Shown here piece after piece: positions 8,679 to 16,606 of a stretch of 47,226 nucleotides of DNA. The translations under genes and the position numbers were made by a program. Within the stretch, counting starts at the first letter, position 1; each line of letters starts with the position of its first letter. The notes beneath the pieces were generated by a model, which was not told the origin of the DNA, made no database searches, and saw nothing but the letters and a program-made list of their open reading frames with translations. Source of the stretch: JAKFEW01 sp036675505 (GTDB taxonomy: Bacteria; Cyanobacteriota; Sericytochromatia; S15B-MN24; JAQBPE01); the NCBI GenBank assembly GCA_036675505.1, contig JAKFEW010000067.1:1-47226 (forward strand), read 5' to 3'.

Positions 8679-9548
8679 ATGGCGACACTCGGGATGAATA
8701 TGGCCGCGGCGCGGCGTGCGACCCCGGCCGGTGCGGCGGCGCTGGGCTCGCCGGTGGATCGGTTCTTGATGAACGCGATGCGCTTCATGGGCCAGCCGTA
8801 CAAGTGGGGCGGCGGCCATGGCGGCACGATGGGCGGCCCTGGCCCCGTCGACTGCTCCGGGCTCGTCCAGCAGGCCGCGCGCATGGCCGGCCTCAACTTC
8901 GACGGCACCGCCGCGATCCAACAGCGCCGCGCCAAGCCGGTGGCCTTGAACGCCCTCAAGCCGGGCGACCTGGTCTTCCGCGGCAACCCCGCGAGCCACG
9001 TCGGCATCTACATCGGCGACGGCAAGGTGCTCCATTCGCCGAAGACCGGCGACGTCGTGAAGATCACCACGGTGAACGGCTTCACCTCCGCCGGCCGCCC
9101 CGTGGCCTTCGACGGCTTACGGCCCAACCCCGTCGCCCCCCTCGCGCCCGCCGCGCCGGGCAGGGTGCCCGCGCCCGTGGCCCCGCCCAAGCTGGTCGGC
9201 CCCGGCGAGCCGTCGGCGCTCGAGCTGCCGCCCGCGCCGATCCGGCCCGGCGGGCCGGTGCCGGCCTACCGCGAGCGCTTCGGCCGCCAGGGCTACGTGA
9301 AGAACGGCGCCGACCCGGCGCTGCTCGAGCTCGCGCGCGCGGCGGTCGCCAGGGCGCCCGAGCTCGCGCGCACGCCGCTCGGGCAGGCGATCGCCGACGG
9401 CCGCCTCGAGCCCGACGACGTGAAGGGCCTCCAGCGGTTCCTGGAGGCCAGGGGCTTCAACGTCGGCGACACGGGCGTCGACGGCAAGTACGGCCCGCGC
9501 ACCCACCGCGCGCTCACGGCCTTCCTCGAGGGTCGGCCGGCGGCCTGA
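8679..9548 (+). CDS. NlpC/P60 family cell-wall peptidase with peptidoglycan-binding domain
   Basis: Predicted gamma-D-glutamyl endopeptidase acting on peptidoglycan stem peptides. Residues 25-140 are an NlpC/P60 domain with catalytic C59 (PVDCSGLV), H107 (ASHVGIYIGDG) and H119 (VLHS). A Pro-rich linker follows, and residues ~253-289 are a PG_binding_1-like repeat (FNVGDTGVDGKYGPRTHRA). No Sec signal peptide is visible: the protein begins MATLGMNMAAARRATPAG. It is thus either exported another way or released by lysis. The ATG at 8679 follows GTGAGGAA. It lies between a CAP remnant and an NTF2-like gene and, with the EF-hand peptidase, makes a pair of leaderless cell-surface-type enzymes. Confidence 0.9.
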   Translation: MATLGMNMAAARRATPAGAAALGSPVDRFLMNAMRFMGQPYKWGGGHGGTMGGPGPVDCSGLVQQAARMAGLNFDGTAAIQQRRAKPVALNALKPGDLVFRGNPASHVGIYIGDGKVLHSPKTGDVVKITTVNGFTSAGRPVAFDGLRPNPVAPLAPAAPGRVPAPVAPPKLVGPGEPSALELPPAPIRPGGPVPAYRERFGRQGYVKNGADPALLELARAAVARAPELARTPLGQAIADGRLEPDDVKGLQRFLEARGFNVGDTGVDGKYGPRTHRALTAFLEGRPAA

Positions 9549-9645
9549 CGCCGGGTATAATCGCCGAACGAGCACACGATTCACCTCAGCGTGACAGGGA
9601 GGCCCTGGCCCCCGCCGCCACACTCTGCCCGGAAAGGATCGCCCC

Positions 9646-10089
9646 ATGACCGTCAGCGCCCAGCCCGCACCCCGCACCGCGAGCACCGAGTACGTCGTCA
9701 ACCGCATCAAGAGCCTGGTCCACCACTGGATGTCGATCTGGGACCTCAACGAAGGCGACGCGACGCCGCTCATCGAGCTGCTGTCGCCCGAAGGCTTCGA
9801 GTTCCACACCACGACCCAGCCCGAGCCCATCACCACGCTCGACGGCCTGCGGACCTGGTACGCGGCGTTCCCGACGCGCGTGAAGATCGACAACCACATC
9901 GTCGAGTCGATCGAGATCTCGCCGCTCGCGAACGGCCGGTACCGCGTCGTGACGAACATCCGCTGCCCGGGCGTCGCGATCACGGGCGACCCGTTCCTGG
10001 TCACCTCGGTCCACGACTGGGAGGTGGCGGACTACGGCGGCCTCTTCCCGCGCATCTGCCGCTTCGAAGCGAAGCTGACGATGCACTGA
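9646..10089 (+). CDS. SnoaL/NTF2-like fold protein
   Basis: A 147-residue soluble protein with the layout of SnoaL-like (NTF2-fold) proteins: an N-terminal helix pair (VVNRIKSLVHHWMSIWD), a segment of the type ELLSPEGFEFHT, the loop helix GLRTWYAAFPTRVK, then four beta strands ending RFEAKLTM. These small alpha+beta barrels act as isomerases, hydrolases or ligand binders; nothing here fixes the ligand. The ATG follows GGAAAGGA. It is a single gene ended by the strong terminator at 10114-10145, and converges on the lipoxygenase gene. Confidence 0.75.
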   Translation: MTVSAQPAPRTASTEYVVNRIKSLVHHWMSIWDLNEGDATPLIELLSPEGFEFHTTTQPEPITTLDGLRTWYAAFPTRVKIDNHIVESIEISPLANGRYRVVTNIRCPGVAITGDPFLVTSVHDWEVADYGGLFPRICRFEAKLTMH

Positions 10090-10113
10090 TATCGATCCTG
10101 GCCCCGCAACTTG

Positions 10114-10145
10114 AACGACCCCCGAGCGCAGGCTCGGGGGTCGTT
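10114..10145. terminator. Strong intrinsic-type hairpin between convergent genes
   Basis: A perfect 14-bp stem (10114-10127 with 10132-10145) around a GCAG loop, lying 25 nt after the NTF2-like gene and 31 nt after the end of the lipoxygenase gene. The outer AA/TT ends give short T-runs on both strands, so it may work in both directions. Confidence 0.8.
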
Positions 10146-10175
10146 CGTCAGCCGCCCCCAGCGGAGCGAGCAGGA

Positions 10176-12725
10176 TTACACGTCGATCGAGGCGGCGATC
10201 CGCTCGGGGTGCAGGTACGGGTAGGGCATCTCGCCGGCTGACTCGAGCGCCGTGTTGCGCGCCTGAATCACCGCCGAGATCTCCGCGAAGCGCGCGGCAT
10301 GCTTGGCATGCAGCGCCGGGAACAGATCGCGCGCGCCTTCGAGGTCGGCGAGCACGTGGTCGCTCGGCGTCGTCAGCATGTGCGCGAACATGACCTGGAA
10401 CTGCATGGTGGCGAAGCCCGGCATCGCATCGAGGATCGCCGCCTCGTCGACCTCGCCGCGCTCGGTGGGCATCGGCTTGAACATCGAATCGGGGCGGTTG
10501 GGCAGGTAGCTCAGGTAATCGAACTGCGGGAAGTTCACGGCCGAGTGCTGGGCGCTGCAGGTGAAGATGATCGTCGTCAGCGCCCGCACGAGCAGGTCGC
10601 GCGTGTCGAAGCGCGCGGGGAAGCCCTTGATCGCGGCGCGTTCGGGGTCCACGCACTCGGCGGCCCAGCCCTGGATCACGGCGTCCGCGGCGACGGCGGC
10701 GTCATCCTGGTAGACCGTCTCCACGACGTCCCGCACGTAGGCGGTCAGCGCGTTCCAGATCAAGAAGCCGTCGTCGCGGTAGCTGTAGCCCTCCACGCCG
10801 TCCGTGCCGGCCTCGTCGAAGCCGCGAGCGGCCAGGTGCGCGGGGAAGCTCGTGCCCCAGAAATCCCACTCGTCGTAGGCCTTGAGGAACACGCGCATCG
10901 CGCCCACGGTGCCCGGCGAGAAGGTGCGATCGGTGAAGGGCACGATCGGCGAGACGAGGGTCTGGCGCGCCAGCGTGTTGATGCCGATCGTGTCGCGGAA
11001 GTGCGGCGCGAGGAAGCGCCCGATCGGGTGCTCCGCCGGGAACGCGTTGTGGTGGGCGACCGCGAAAGGCTCCATCGCCAGGTGGGCGAAGCCGAGGTGG
11101 AAGATGAACTGGTGGTATTGGTTGTCGGCGCAGGCCAGGTGGAGCCGCGCGAGCTTGTAGCGGTTGGGCGGCGTCTGGCCCGCCTGGAAGACCTCGGCGT
11201 CGGCGCCGCGCGCGAGCTGGAAGCCGAGCAGGGTCAGGCGCGACTTGCCGCCGTCGAGCAGCTCGCGGTAAACGAGCGCCAGCGGGGCGTAAAAGTACAT
11301 GTCGCGGTATTGCGGCAGGCCGTCGAGCAGCGCGTAATCGAGCAGGAACAGGCGCCCCGCCTCGGCCAGCTGCGGCGCCGTCAGGCCCTGGGCGCTGAGC
11401 CCCGCGAGCGCCGGCGGGACCTTGGCAGGGTCCGTCAGGCGTGCGATCACCATCGGGTTCACGCCCTGCAGGAGCTGGCGCCCGAACTCGCTGTCTTCCG
11501 CGTAGCGCGCGATCACGGGCTCCGGCGGCGCGATCGGGCCGTGGTAGAGCGCGCGCCAGCGGTCGGCGCCTTCCACCGCGAGGCGCTTCGGGAACTGCGC
11601 CTGCGCGTACACGTACTCGGTGAGGCGCTCGACCACGTGGCCGATCTTGTGGGGCGGCAGCAGCTGGCCGACGGGATAGCCCTTGACCAGGCGCGGCAGG
11701 TTCTCGAAGGGCACGTCCGGGCACAGCGGGTCGCGCGCGTAGCGGGCGTAGCCGTAGACCTTCGGGTCGTCCTCGCCGAGCTGCGAGAAGATCTCGACGG
11801 TCTGGTCGCGCAGCGCGGCGATCACCTTCAAGAGCTCCTCGCCGTGGTGCTGCTCCTCCACCGCGGCGCTGTAGGCCAGGTGGTCCGTGCCGTCCTCCAG
11901 CGTCAGCGTGAGCTCCACCGTGAGCTCCCCGCCCGGCACCTCCTGCAGCGCCAGCTTGCGGGTGACCGCGTGGCCCGCGGGCACGGCGTGCAGGTCGATC
12001 TCGACGCTGCCGAGGAAGTCGTCATGGCCGAAGGCGCGGGAGTCCCACACGCCGAGGCGCAAGTTGCCGTCGAGGCTCACGACCTCGAACTCCAGGCTGT
12101 CGTCCCAGCGCGGGTTGGTCGTGCGCGTGGCCGTGCTCGACGTCTTCGGGCCCGTGTGGTCGAGGTCGGCGACCACGTAGGGGTCGGGCGGCAGCAGGCC
12201 GTGGCGGGTGAGGCCGACGGCCGAGACCACGCGCAGCGCGAGCTTGCCGAGGCTCGGGTTGAAGTGGCGGTCGAGCGAGACGATCGCGGCGCGGTAAACG
12301 TCTTCCTGGGTGGCGACGATCTTGCCCGCGAAGATGCTCGACGCGTGGACCTCGGAGGTCCAGTGCACCAGCGTCTCGGTCGCGCTCTTGGCCTGGAACT
12401 CGACGGTGGTCTGGATGTCCGTCAGCGTCGGCACGGCGGGCTGGATGTCGAGTAGGCCGTACTTCAGCACGTACTTCTCGTCGTCGCGGGCGACGAGGTT
12501 CTCGCGATAGGTGCGGCCGGTGTTGGTCTTGAAGGCCCGCACGCAGCCGACCTCGTCGACACAAGGGTCCTCGAGCTTCGCCCACTCGTAGATCGGCCAC
12601 CACGAGAGGATCTCGGGGCCGAACTTCCGGTAGAGCTCCCATACCTTGGCGATCGGCGCGCGGACGACGCCAGTGACGTTCGCGCCGGGCAGGGTGGCGG
12701 TGGTTTTGGTGGTCGTTTGGCTCAT
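10176..12725 (-). CDS. Lipoxygenase with N-terminal SRPBCC and C2 domains
   Basis: Predicted iron lipoxygenase that dioxygenates polyunsaturated fatty acids to hydroperoxides. The 849 residues have three parts. Residues ~10-155 are an SRPBCC/Bet v 1-like domain (VRAPIAKVWELYRKFG start, long C-terminal helix). Residues ~162-275 are a C2 domain (PPDPYVVADL, TRTTNPRWDDSLEFEV, DDFLGSVEIDL). Residues ~280-849 are the lipoxygenase core. Iron ligands are visible as H543-x4-H548 (FHLGFAHLA) and H727-x3-N731 (QHSAVNF). The chain ends in Val849 where most lipoxygenases have Ile, whose carboxylate binds iron. PHFRDTIGINTLARQ is a family signature. Usual lipoxygenases carry a PLAT barrel or nothing in place of the first two domains. 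TAGGAG precedes the ATG. Confidence 0.93.
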   Translation of the reverse strand: MSQTTTKTTATLPGANVTGVVRAPIAKVWELYRKFGPEILSWWPIYEWAKLEDPCVDEVGCVRAFKTNTGRTYRENLVARDDEKYVLKYGLLDIQPAVPTLTDIQTTVEFQAKSATETLVHWTSEVHASSIFAGKIVATQEDVYRAAIVSLDRHFNPSLGKLALRVVSAVGLTRHGLLPPDPYVVADLDHTGPKTSSTATRTTNPRWDDSLEFEVVSLDGNLRLGVWDSRAFGHDDFLGSVEIDLHAVPAGHAVTRKLALQEVPGGELTVELTLTLEDGTDHLAYSAAVEEQHHGEELLKVIAALRDQTVEIFSQLGEDDPKVYGYARYARDPLCPDVPFENLPRLVKGYPVGQLLPPHKIGHVVERLTEYVYAQAQFPKRLAVEGADRWRALYHGPIAPPEPVIARYAEDSEFGRQLLQGVNPMVIARLTDPAKVPPALAGLSAQGLTAPQLAEAGRLFLLDYALLDGLPQYRDMYFYAPLALVYRELLDGGKSRLTLLGFQLARGADAEVFQAGQTPPNRYKLARLHLACADNQYHQFIFHLGFAHLAMEPFAVAHHNAFPAEHPIGRFLAPHFRDTIGINTLARQTLVSPIVPFTDRTFSPGTVGAMRVFLKAYDEWDFWGTSFPAHLAARGFDEAGTDGVEGYSYRDDGFLIWNALTAYVRDVVETVYQDDAAVAADAVIQGWAAECVDPERAAIKGFPARFDTRDLLVRALTTIIFTCSAQHSAVNFPQFDYLSYLPNRPDSMFKPMPTERGEVDEAAILDAMPGFATMQFQVMFAHMLTTPSDHVLADLEGARDLFPALHAKHAARFAEISAVIQARNTALESAGEMPYPYLHPERIAASIDV

Positions 12726-12817
12726 GAACGCTCCTACTTATGTTACGTCGTGCGACGGTGGTCGCGTAGTCGTACCCCAGCCACTCACCTACGGCACGCC
12801 GTGGGTAAGAGGACCCC
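12726..12817. promoter_or_regulatory. Divergent control region, lipoxygenase and peroxiredoxin-like gene
   Basis: Only 92 bp separate the two divergent start codons, so both promoters must lie here. The lipoxygenase side has TAGGAG before its ATG and the other side AAGAGGA. I see no clear consensus -35/-10 pair on either strand. Shared control of the two genes is inferred from the geometry. Confidence 0.5.
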
Positions 12818-13384
12818 ATGCGTACCGACGACCTCGACCGCCTCCCCGACGATCTGATCGCCCCCGTCGACGACGGCGCCTGCGACCACCTGCCCGGCCT
12901 GCGGCTGCCTGTGCTGGCCCTGCCGTCGACCGACGGCGGGCCGGTCGACCTGAGCCTGATCGCGGGGCGCGTGGTGGTCTACGCCTATCCGCGCACCGGC
13001 CTGCCCGATCGCCCGCCGCTCGTCGCGGACTGGGACGCCATTCCGGGCGCGCGCGGCTGCACGCCCCAGAGCTGCGGCTTCCGCGACCACTTCGATGATC
13101 TGCGGAAACTCGGCGTGGAGGCGGTCTTCGGGCTGAGCACGCAGGACACCGCCTACCAGCGCGAGATGGTCGCGCGCCTGCACCTGCCGTTCCCGGTCCT
13201 GAGCGACGTTGCGCTCCAGCTGACCAACGCGCTCCGGCTGCCCACCTTCGAGGTGGTGCATATGACGCTGTTGAAGCGCTTCGCGCTGGTGCTCGAGGAC
13301 GGGGTCGTCGCGAAGGTCTTCTATCCTGTGTTTCCGCCGGACAAGAGCGCCGAGGCGGTCGTCGCGTACCTGGCGGGCCGCTAG
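12818..13384 (+). CDS. Peroxiredoxin-like protein (AhpC/TSA fold)
   Basis: A 188-residue thioredoxin-fold protein related to PrxQ-type peroxiredoxins, which reduce hydrogen peroxide and organic hydroperoxides through a peroxidatic cysteine. Visible features are VVVYAYPRTG, then WDAIPGARGCTPQSCGFRDHF with two cysteines five residues apart, as in the PrxQ group, and GLSTQ, LPFPVLSD and the late strand VEDGVV-like region. The usual peroxidatic PxxxT/SxxC is replaced by PGARGCTPQSC, so the catalytic residue is less certain. It is divergent from the lipoxygenase across 92 bp, which suggests removal or signalling of lipid hydroperoxides. AAGAGGA precedes the ATG. Confidence 0.85.
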   Translation: MRTDDLDRLPDDLIAPVDDGACDHLPGLRLPVLALPSTDGGPVDLSLIAGRVVVYAYPRTGLPDRPPLVADWDAIPGARGCTPQSCGFRDHFDDLRKLGVEAVFGLSTQDTAYQREMVARLHLPFPVLSDVALQLTNALRLPTFEVVHMTLLKRFALVLEDGVVAKVFYPVFPPDKSAEAVVAYLAGR

Positions 13385-13403
13385 ACCGCTCAGCTGAGGA
13401 AGC

Positions 13404-13469
13404 TCAGCTGAGGTAGACGATCACGGCGAACAAAAAGATCGCGGCGAGCGCGAAGTCGTTTTCGGTCAT
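13404..13469 (-). CDS. Candidate 21-residue single-span membrane microprotein
   Basis: ATG at 13469 opens a 21-codon frame, MTENDFALAAIFLFAVIVYLS, which is a short acidic head and one ideal membrane segment. GGAGGG lies 11 nt upstream. The direct repeat GCTCAGCTGAGG overlaps its stop and may act in termination. Too short for normal gene finders; coding status rests on composition and the ribosome site alone. Confidence 0.35.
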   Translation of the reverse strand: MTENDFALAAIFLFAVIVYLS

Positions 13470-13638
13470 GTCGGGATTGGCCCTCCGGGGCCCGGGGATG
13501 AGGTCTCCGTCCGCAACGAGGCCATGATGGCGCCAGATGGTTGCCTGAGCGTTATCGGCGCGTCCCGCGAACGTGAATCATGCGCTATGATCGGTCGCCT
13601 CGTTCCCGACGCAACGCGCCGCCAACCGGAGACCGCCC

Positions 13639-16026
13639 ATGCTCGTTCGCCCGCTCGCCATGACCACCGTGGCCCTCGCCCTGGCCTTCACGCCCGGCCC
13701 GCCGGCCTTCGCCGCGCCACGCGCCGCCACCGCCGCGCCACGCGCCGCCACCGTCACGCTGGCCCACCGGGACCGCGCGCCCGGCGGCCTCTTCCCGGCC
13801 GATCCCAAGCACGGCACCGGCGCCTTCGTCCTCGAGCACACCGACGTCCACGCCCGCGTCGCCGGCAACCTCGCGCGCGTCGAGGTCACGCAGCGCTTCA
13901 AGAACCCCTTCAAGCAGGCCCTCGAAGCCATCTACGTCTTCCCGCTGCCCGATGAGGCGGCCGTCGACGAGATGGAGCTGCGCATCGGCAAGCGCGTCAT
14001 CAAGGGCCTGATCAAGCGGCGCGACGAGGCGCGGAAGATCTACGAGGAGGCCCGGCGGGCAGGCCGCACGGCGGGCCTCCTCGAGCAGGAGCGCGACAAC
14101 GTCTTCACCCAGGCGATCGCCAACATCCGCCCGGGCGAGACGATCGAGGTGACGATCCGCTACGCCGAGAGCCTGGCGTTCGAAGGCGGCGACTACGAGT
14201 TCGTCTTCCCGATGGTCGTCGGCCCGCGCTACATCCCGGGCACGCCGACCGGGCCCGGCGGCACGGACCAGGTGCCCGACGCGGCGCGCATCTCGCCGCC
14301 GGTGTTGCGGCCCGGCACCCGCTCGGGGCACGACATCCGCGTCGAGGTCGCGATCGAGGGGCCGCTGGCCGGGGCGATCGCCTCGACCTCCCACGGCATC
14401 CGCGTGCACGACGGCGGCCGCGGCAAGGTCGTCACGCTCGCGCCCGGCGACCGCATCCCCAACAAGGACCTGATCCTGCGCTACCGCGTGGCGGGCCCGG
14501 CGACGCGCACCGAGGTCCTGAGCGAGGCCGACCCGCGCGGCGGCCACTTCGGGCTGTACCTCGTGCCGGCCCTCCACGTCCCGCCGCGCGCCGTGCTGCC
14601 GAAGGACGTGGTCTTCCTGATGGACACCTCCGGCTCGCAGAGCGGCGCCCCGCTCGCGCAGAGCCAGGCGCTCATGCGCCGCTTCCTGGCTGGCCTCAAC
14701 GCCGACGACACCTTCACGGTGATCGACTTCGCCAACGTCGCGACCCGCCTGTCGGACAAGCCGCTCGCCAACACGGCGGCGAACCGCAAGCGGGCCCTGG
14801 CCTACGTCGACGCGCTGCAGGCGAATGGCGGCACCGAGCTCATGAACGGCATCGACGCCGTGCTGAAGTTCCCGCCCGCGGGCCAGGGGCGGCTGCGCAG
14901 CGTCGTGCTGCTCACCGACGCCTACATCGGCAACGAGAAGGTGGTGATCGCGACGGTGCAGCAGCGCCTGCCGCGCGGCACCCGGCTGTACAGCTTCGGC
15001 GTGGGCAGCTCCGTGAACCGCTTCCTGCTCGACCGGCTCGCCGAGGTGGGCCGCGGCACGATGCGCGTGGTGCGCGCGGACGAGGACATCACGCCCGTCT
15101 GCGAGAAGTTCTTCCGCCAGATCAACGACCCCGTGCTGATGGACATCAAGGTCACGTGGGAGGGCGAGGGCGCCTCGCCGCTGGTCTACCCGGCCGCCCC
15201 GCCGGACCTCTTCGCCGCGCAGCCGCTGGTGGTCTTCGGGCGCAAGGCGGACGCGAAGGCTGGCGTGATCCGCGTCGAGGGCACGATGGCGGGTGGCGCG
15301 GCCTTTTCCGAGCGCGTGCCCGTGCGCTTCGACCGCGCGGGGCACCCGGCGATCGCCACCCTCTGGGCCCGCGCGCGCCTCAAGGGCCTGCAGGACGCGA
15401 TGTTCGGCGGCGAGACCAAGGAGGGCGTCGCCGCAGCCACGGCGACCGCGCTCGACTACCACCTGATGTCGCCTTACACCGCCTTCGTGGCCGTCAGCGA
15501 GGAGGTCCGCGTCGACCCGCAGGGCCGCGCCGTGACGGTGGACGTGCCGGTGGAGCTGCCGGAGGGCGTGAGCTACGAAGGCATCTTCGGCAAGGATCAA
15601 GACGAGGCCGACCAGAAATCGGTCGGCCGGCTCAATACGGGTGGCTACGCCGCCGCCCCGCCGCCGAAGCCGCATCCGCTGCGGATCCAGGCGCCCCCGA
15701 CCGAGCAGCGCGAACCGGCGCCTGTCAGCCGCCCCGCTGCGCCCCCGCGGGTGAGCGTGGTGAGCGCCGCCGGCCTGGATGCGGCGGCCATCGTCGCCCT
15801 GACGCGCCACCTCGCGATGGTCAAGCTAACGCCCGGCACGAGCGGGCGGGCGATCTACGCGCTGACGCTGGTGCGCGGCAAGGTGACGGCCCTGGTGCGC
15901 GACCCGAAGGCATCGACGCTCACGGACGCGGGGGCGATCGCCGCGCTGGAGCGCGCGCTGCGCGCCTGGACCGCGCCGGCCGGCACGACCGGCACGGTGG
16001 CCCTGACGCTCGACGTGGCGCCGTAG
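13639..16026 (+). CDS. Secreted VIT and von Willebrand A domain protein
   Basis: A 795-residue exported protein with the architecture of bacterial inter-alpha-trypsin-inhibitor heavy-chain-like proteins. Residues 1-26 are a signal peptide. Residues ~50-200 are the VIT domain (VEVTQRFKNPF, ALEAIYVFPLP, RKIYEEARRAGRTAGLLEQ, FTQAIANIRPGE). Residues ~322-500 are a VWA domain with the MIDAS metal site DTSGS at 329-333. The C-terminal ~120 residues have a Pro-rich linker and a small alpha/beta end. In some proteobacteria such proteins are sortase targets, but no LPXTG-type tail or sortase is present here. A role in protein-protein adhesion at the surface is inferred from family. Confidence 0.92.
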   Translation: MLVRPLAMTTVALALAFTPGPPAFAAPRAATAAPRAATVTLAHRDRAPGGLFPADPKHGTGAFVLEHTDVHARVAGNLARVEVTQRFKNPFKQALEAIYVFPLPDEAAVDEMELRIGKRVIKGLIKRRDEARKIYEEARRAGRTAGLLEQERDNVFTQAIANIRPGETIEVTIRYAESLAFEGGDYEFVFPMVVGPRYIPGTPTGPGGTDQVPDAARISPPVLRPGTRSGHDIRVEVAIEGPLAGAIASTSHGIRVHDGGRGKVVTLAPGDRIPNKDLILRYRVAGPATRTEVLSEADPRGGHFGLYLVPALHVPPRAVLPKDVVFLMDTSGSQSGAPLAQSQALMRRFLAGLNADDTFTVIDFANVATRLSDKPLANTAANRKRALAYVDALQANGGTELMNGIDAVLKFPPAGQGRLRSVVLLTDAYIGNEKVVIATVQQRLPRGTRLYSFGVGSSVNRFLLDRLAEVGRGTMRVVRADEDITPVCEKFFRQINDPVLMDIKVTWEGEGASPLVYPAAPPDLFAAQPLVVFGRKADAKAGVIRVEGTMAGGAAFSERVPVRFDRAGHPAIATLWARARLKGLQDAMFGGETKEGVAAATATALDYHLMSPYTAFVAVSEEVRVDPQGRAVTVDVPVELPEGVSYEGIFGKDQDEADQKSVGRLNTGGYAAAPPPKPHPLRIQAPPTEQREPAPVSRPAAPPRVSVVSAAGLDAAAIVALTRHLAMVKLTPGTSGRAIYALTLVRGKVTALVRDPKASTLTDAGAIAALERALRAWTAPAGTTGTVALTLDVAP

Positions 16027-16039
16027 AGACCGCTTCAGA

Positions 16040-16088
16040 GAGCGCTGGCCAATTGTGCGACAGGCTGTTGCACAATTGGCCAGCGCTC
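16040..16088. terminator. Long hairpin between convergent genes
   Basis: A perfect 19-bp stem: 16040-16058 pairs with 16070-16088 (outer GAGCGCTGG, inner AATTGTGC) with an 11-nt loop that can pair further. It sits between the VIT-VWA gene and the VOC gene on the other strand, placed to end both. There is no T-run, so it may be a bidirectional, Rho-assisted or RNA-stability structure. Confidence 0.7.
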
Positions 16089-16120
16089 CGCGTACGTGAA
16101 AACGCCCTTTATTCCTACAT

Positions 16121-16471
16121 TCAGTTCTTCGTCTGGTGCAGCCAGATCTGGTTGCCGTCCGGATCGCGCACCACCGAGATCATGCAGCCGGGGAATTGGT
16201 GCGGCTCGGTAGACTCGCAGCCCTGCCCGGCCAGCTTCGTGCGGAAGGACGCCAGGTCCTCGATTTCGAGCGCCAGCGACTGGGCCGAGCCCGGCTGACC
16301 GACCTGCTCGAAGCTGCCGAGCCCGAAGCACTGGCCCGCCACATCGAACTCGGCCCAGAAATCGGACGCGAGACCGTCCTGCTTCAGGCCGAGCACATCG
16401 GTGTAGAACGCGACAGCGCGCGGCAAATCGGAGACGGGATACATGGTAAAGGCGACGTGTTTGACGGGCAC
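16121..16471 (-). CDS. VOC family protein (glyoxalase/dioxygenase fold)
   Basis: A 116-residue single vicinal-oxygen-chelate domain: beta-alpha-beta-beta-beta modules starting HVAFTMYPVSDLPRAVAFY and ending with the signature FPGCMISVVRDPDGNQIWLH. Such proteins bind a metal and act on glutathione adducts, antibiotics or aromatic compounds. The typical metal positions are H5 (VKHVAF) and E43 in the first half, and the last strand. One domain means it works as a dimer. The gene converges on the VIT-VWA gene and starts near the divergent marR promoter. Substrate unknown. Confidence 0.85.
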   Translation of the reverse strand: MPVKHVAFTMYPVSDLPRAVAFYTDVLGLKQDGLASDFWAEFDVAGQCFGLGSFEQVGQPGSAQSLALEIEDLASFRTKLAGQGCESTEPHQFPGCMISVVRDPDGNQIWLHQTKN

Positions 16472-16539
16472 GGGCGGTCCTTTCTACGAACTTGACGAAC
16501 AAACGTTCCATTTAAGCACTTTTCACCCACACAGTCACC

Positions 16540-16588
16540 TTGACAATAGTTTCACCTGAAACTATATTGAAAATGCTTTCAGTTGAAA
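16540..16588 (+). promoter_or_regulatory. Consensus promoter with two MarR-type operators
   Basis: TTGACA (16540-16545), 17 nt, TATATT (16563-16568): a near-perfect sigma-70 promoter. The 18-bp palindrome TAGTTTCA-cc-TGAAACTA (16547-16564) fills the spacer, and a second copy TTTCA-gt-TGAAA (16577-16588) lies over the start of transcription. This geometry fits repression by the MarR protein encoded directly downstream. Confidence 0.85.
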
Positions 16589-16606
16589 CTAATTTGAGCG
16601 CCACCC

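Noticed and set aside
10299..12455. 718-codon frame opposite the lipoxygenase
   Set aside because: Antisense shadow; all lipoxygenase signatures are on the minus strand.
13585..15810. 741-codon open frame opposite the VIT-VWA gene
   Set aside because: Same reason: composition of an antisense shadow, no recognisable domain or ribosome site.
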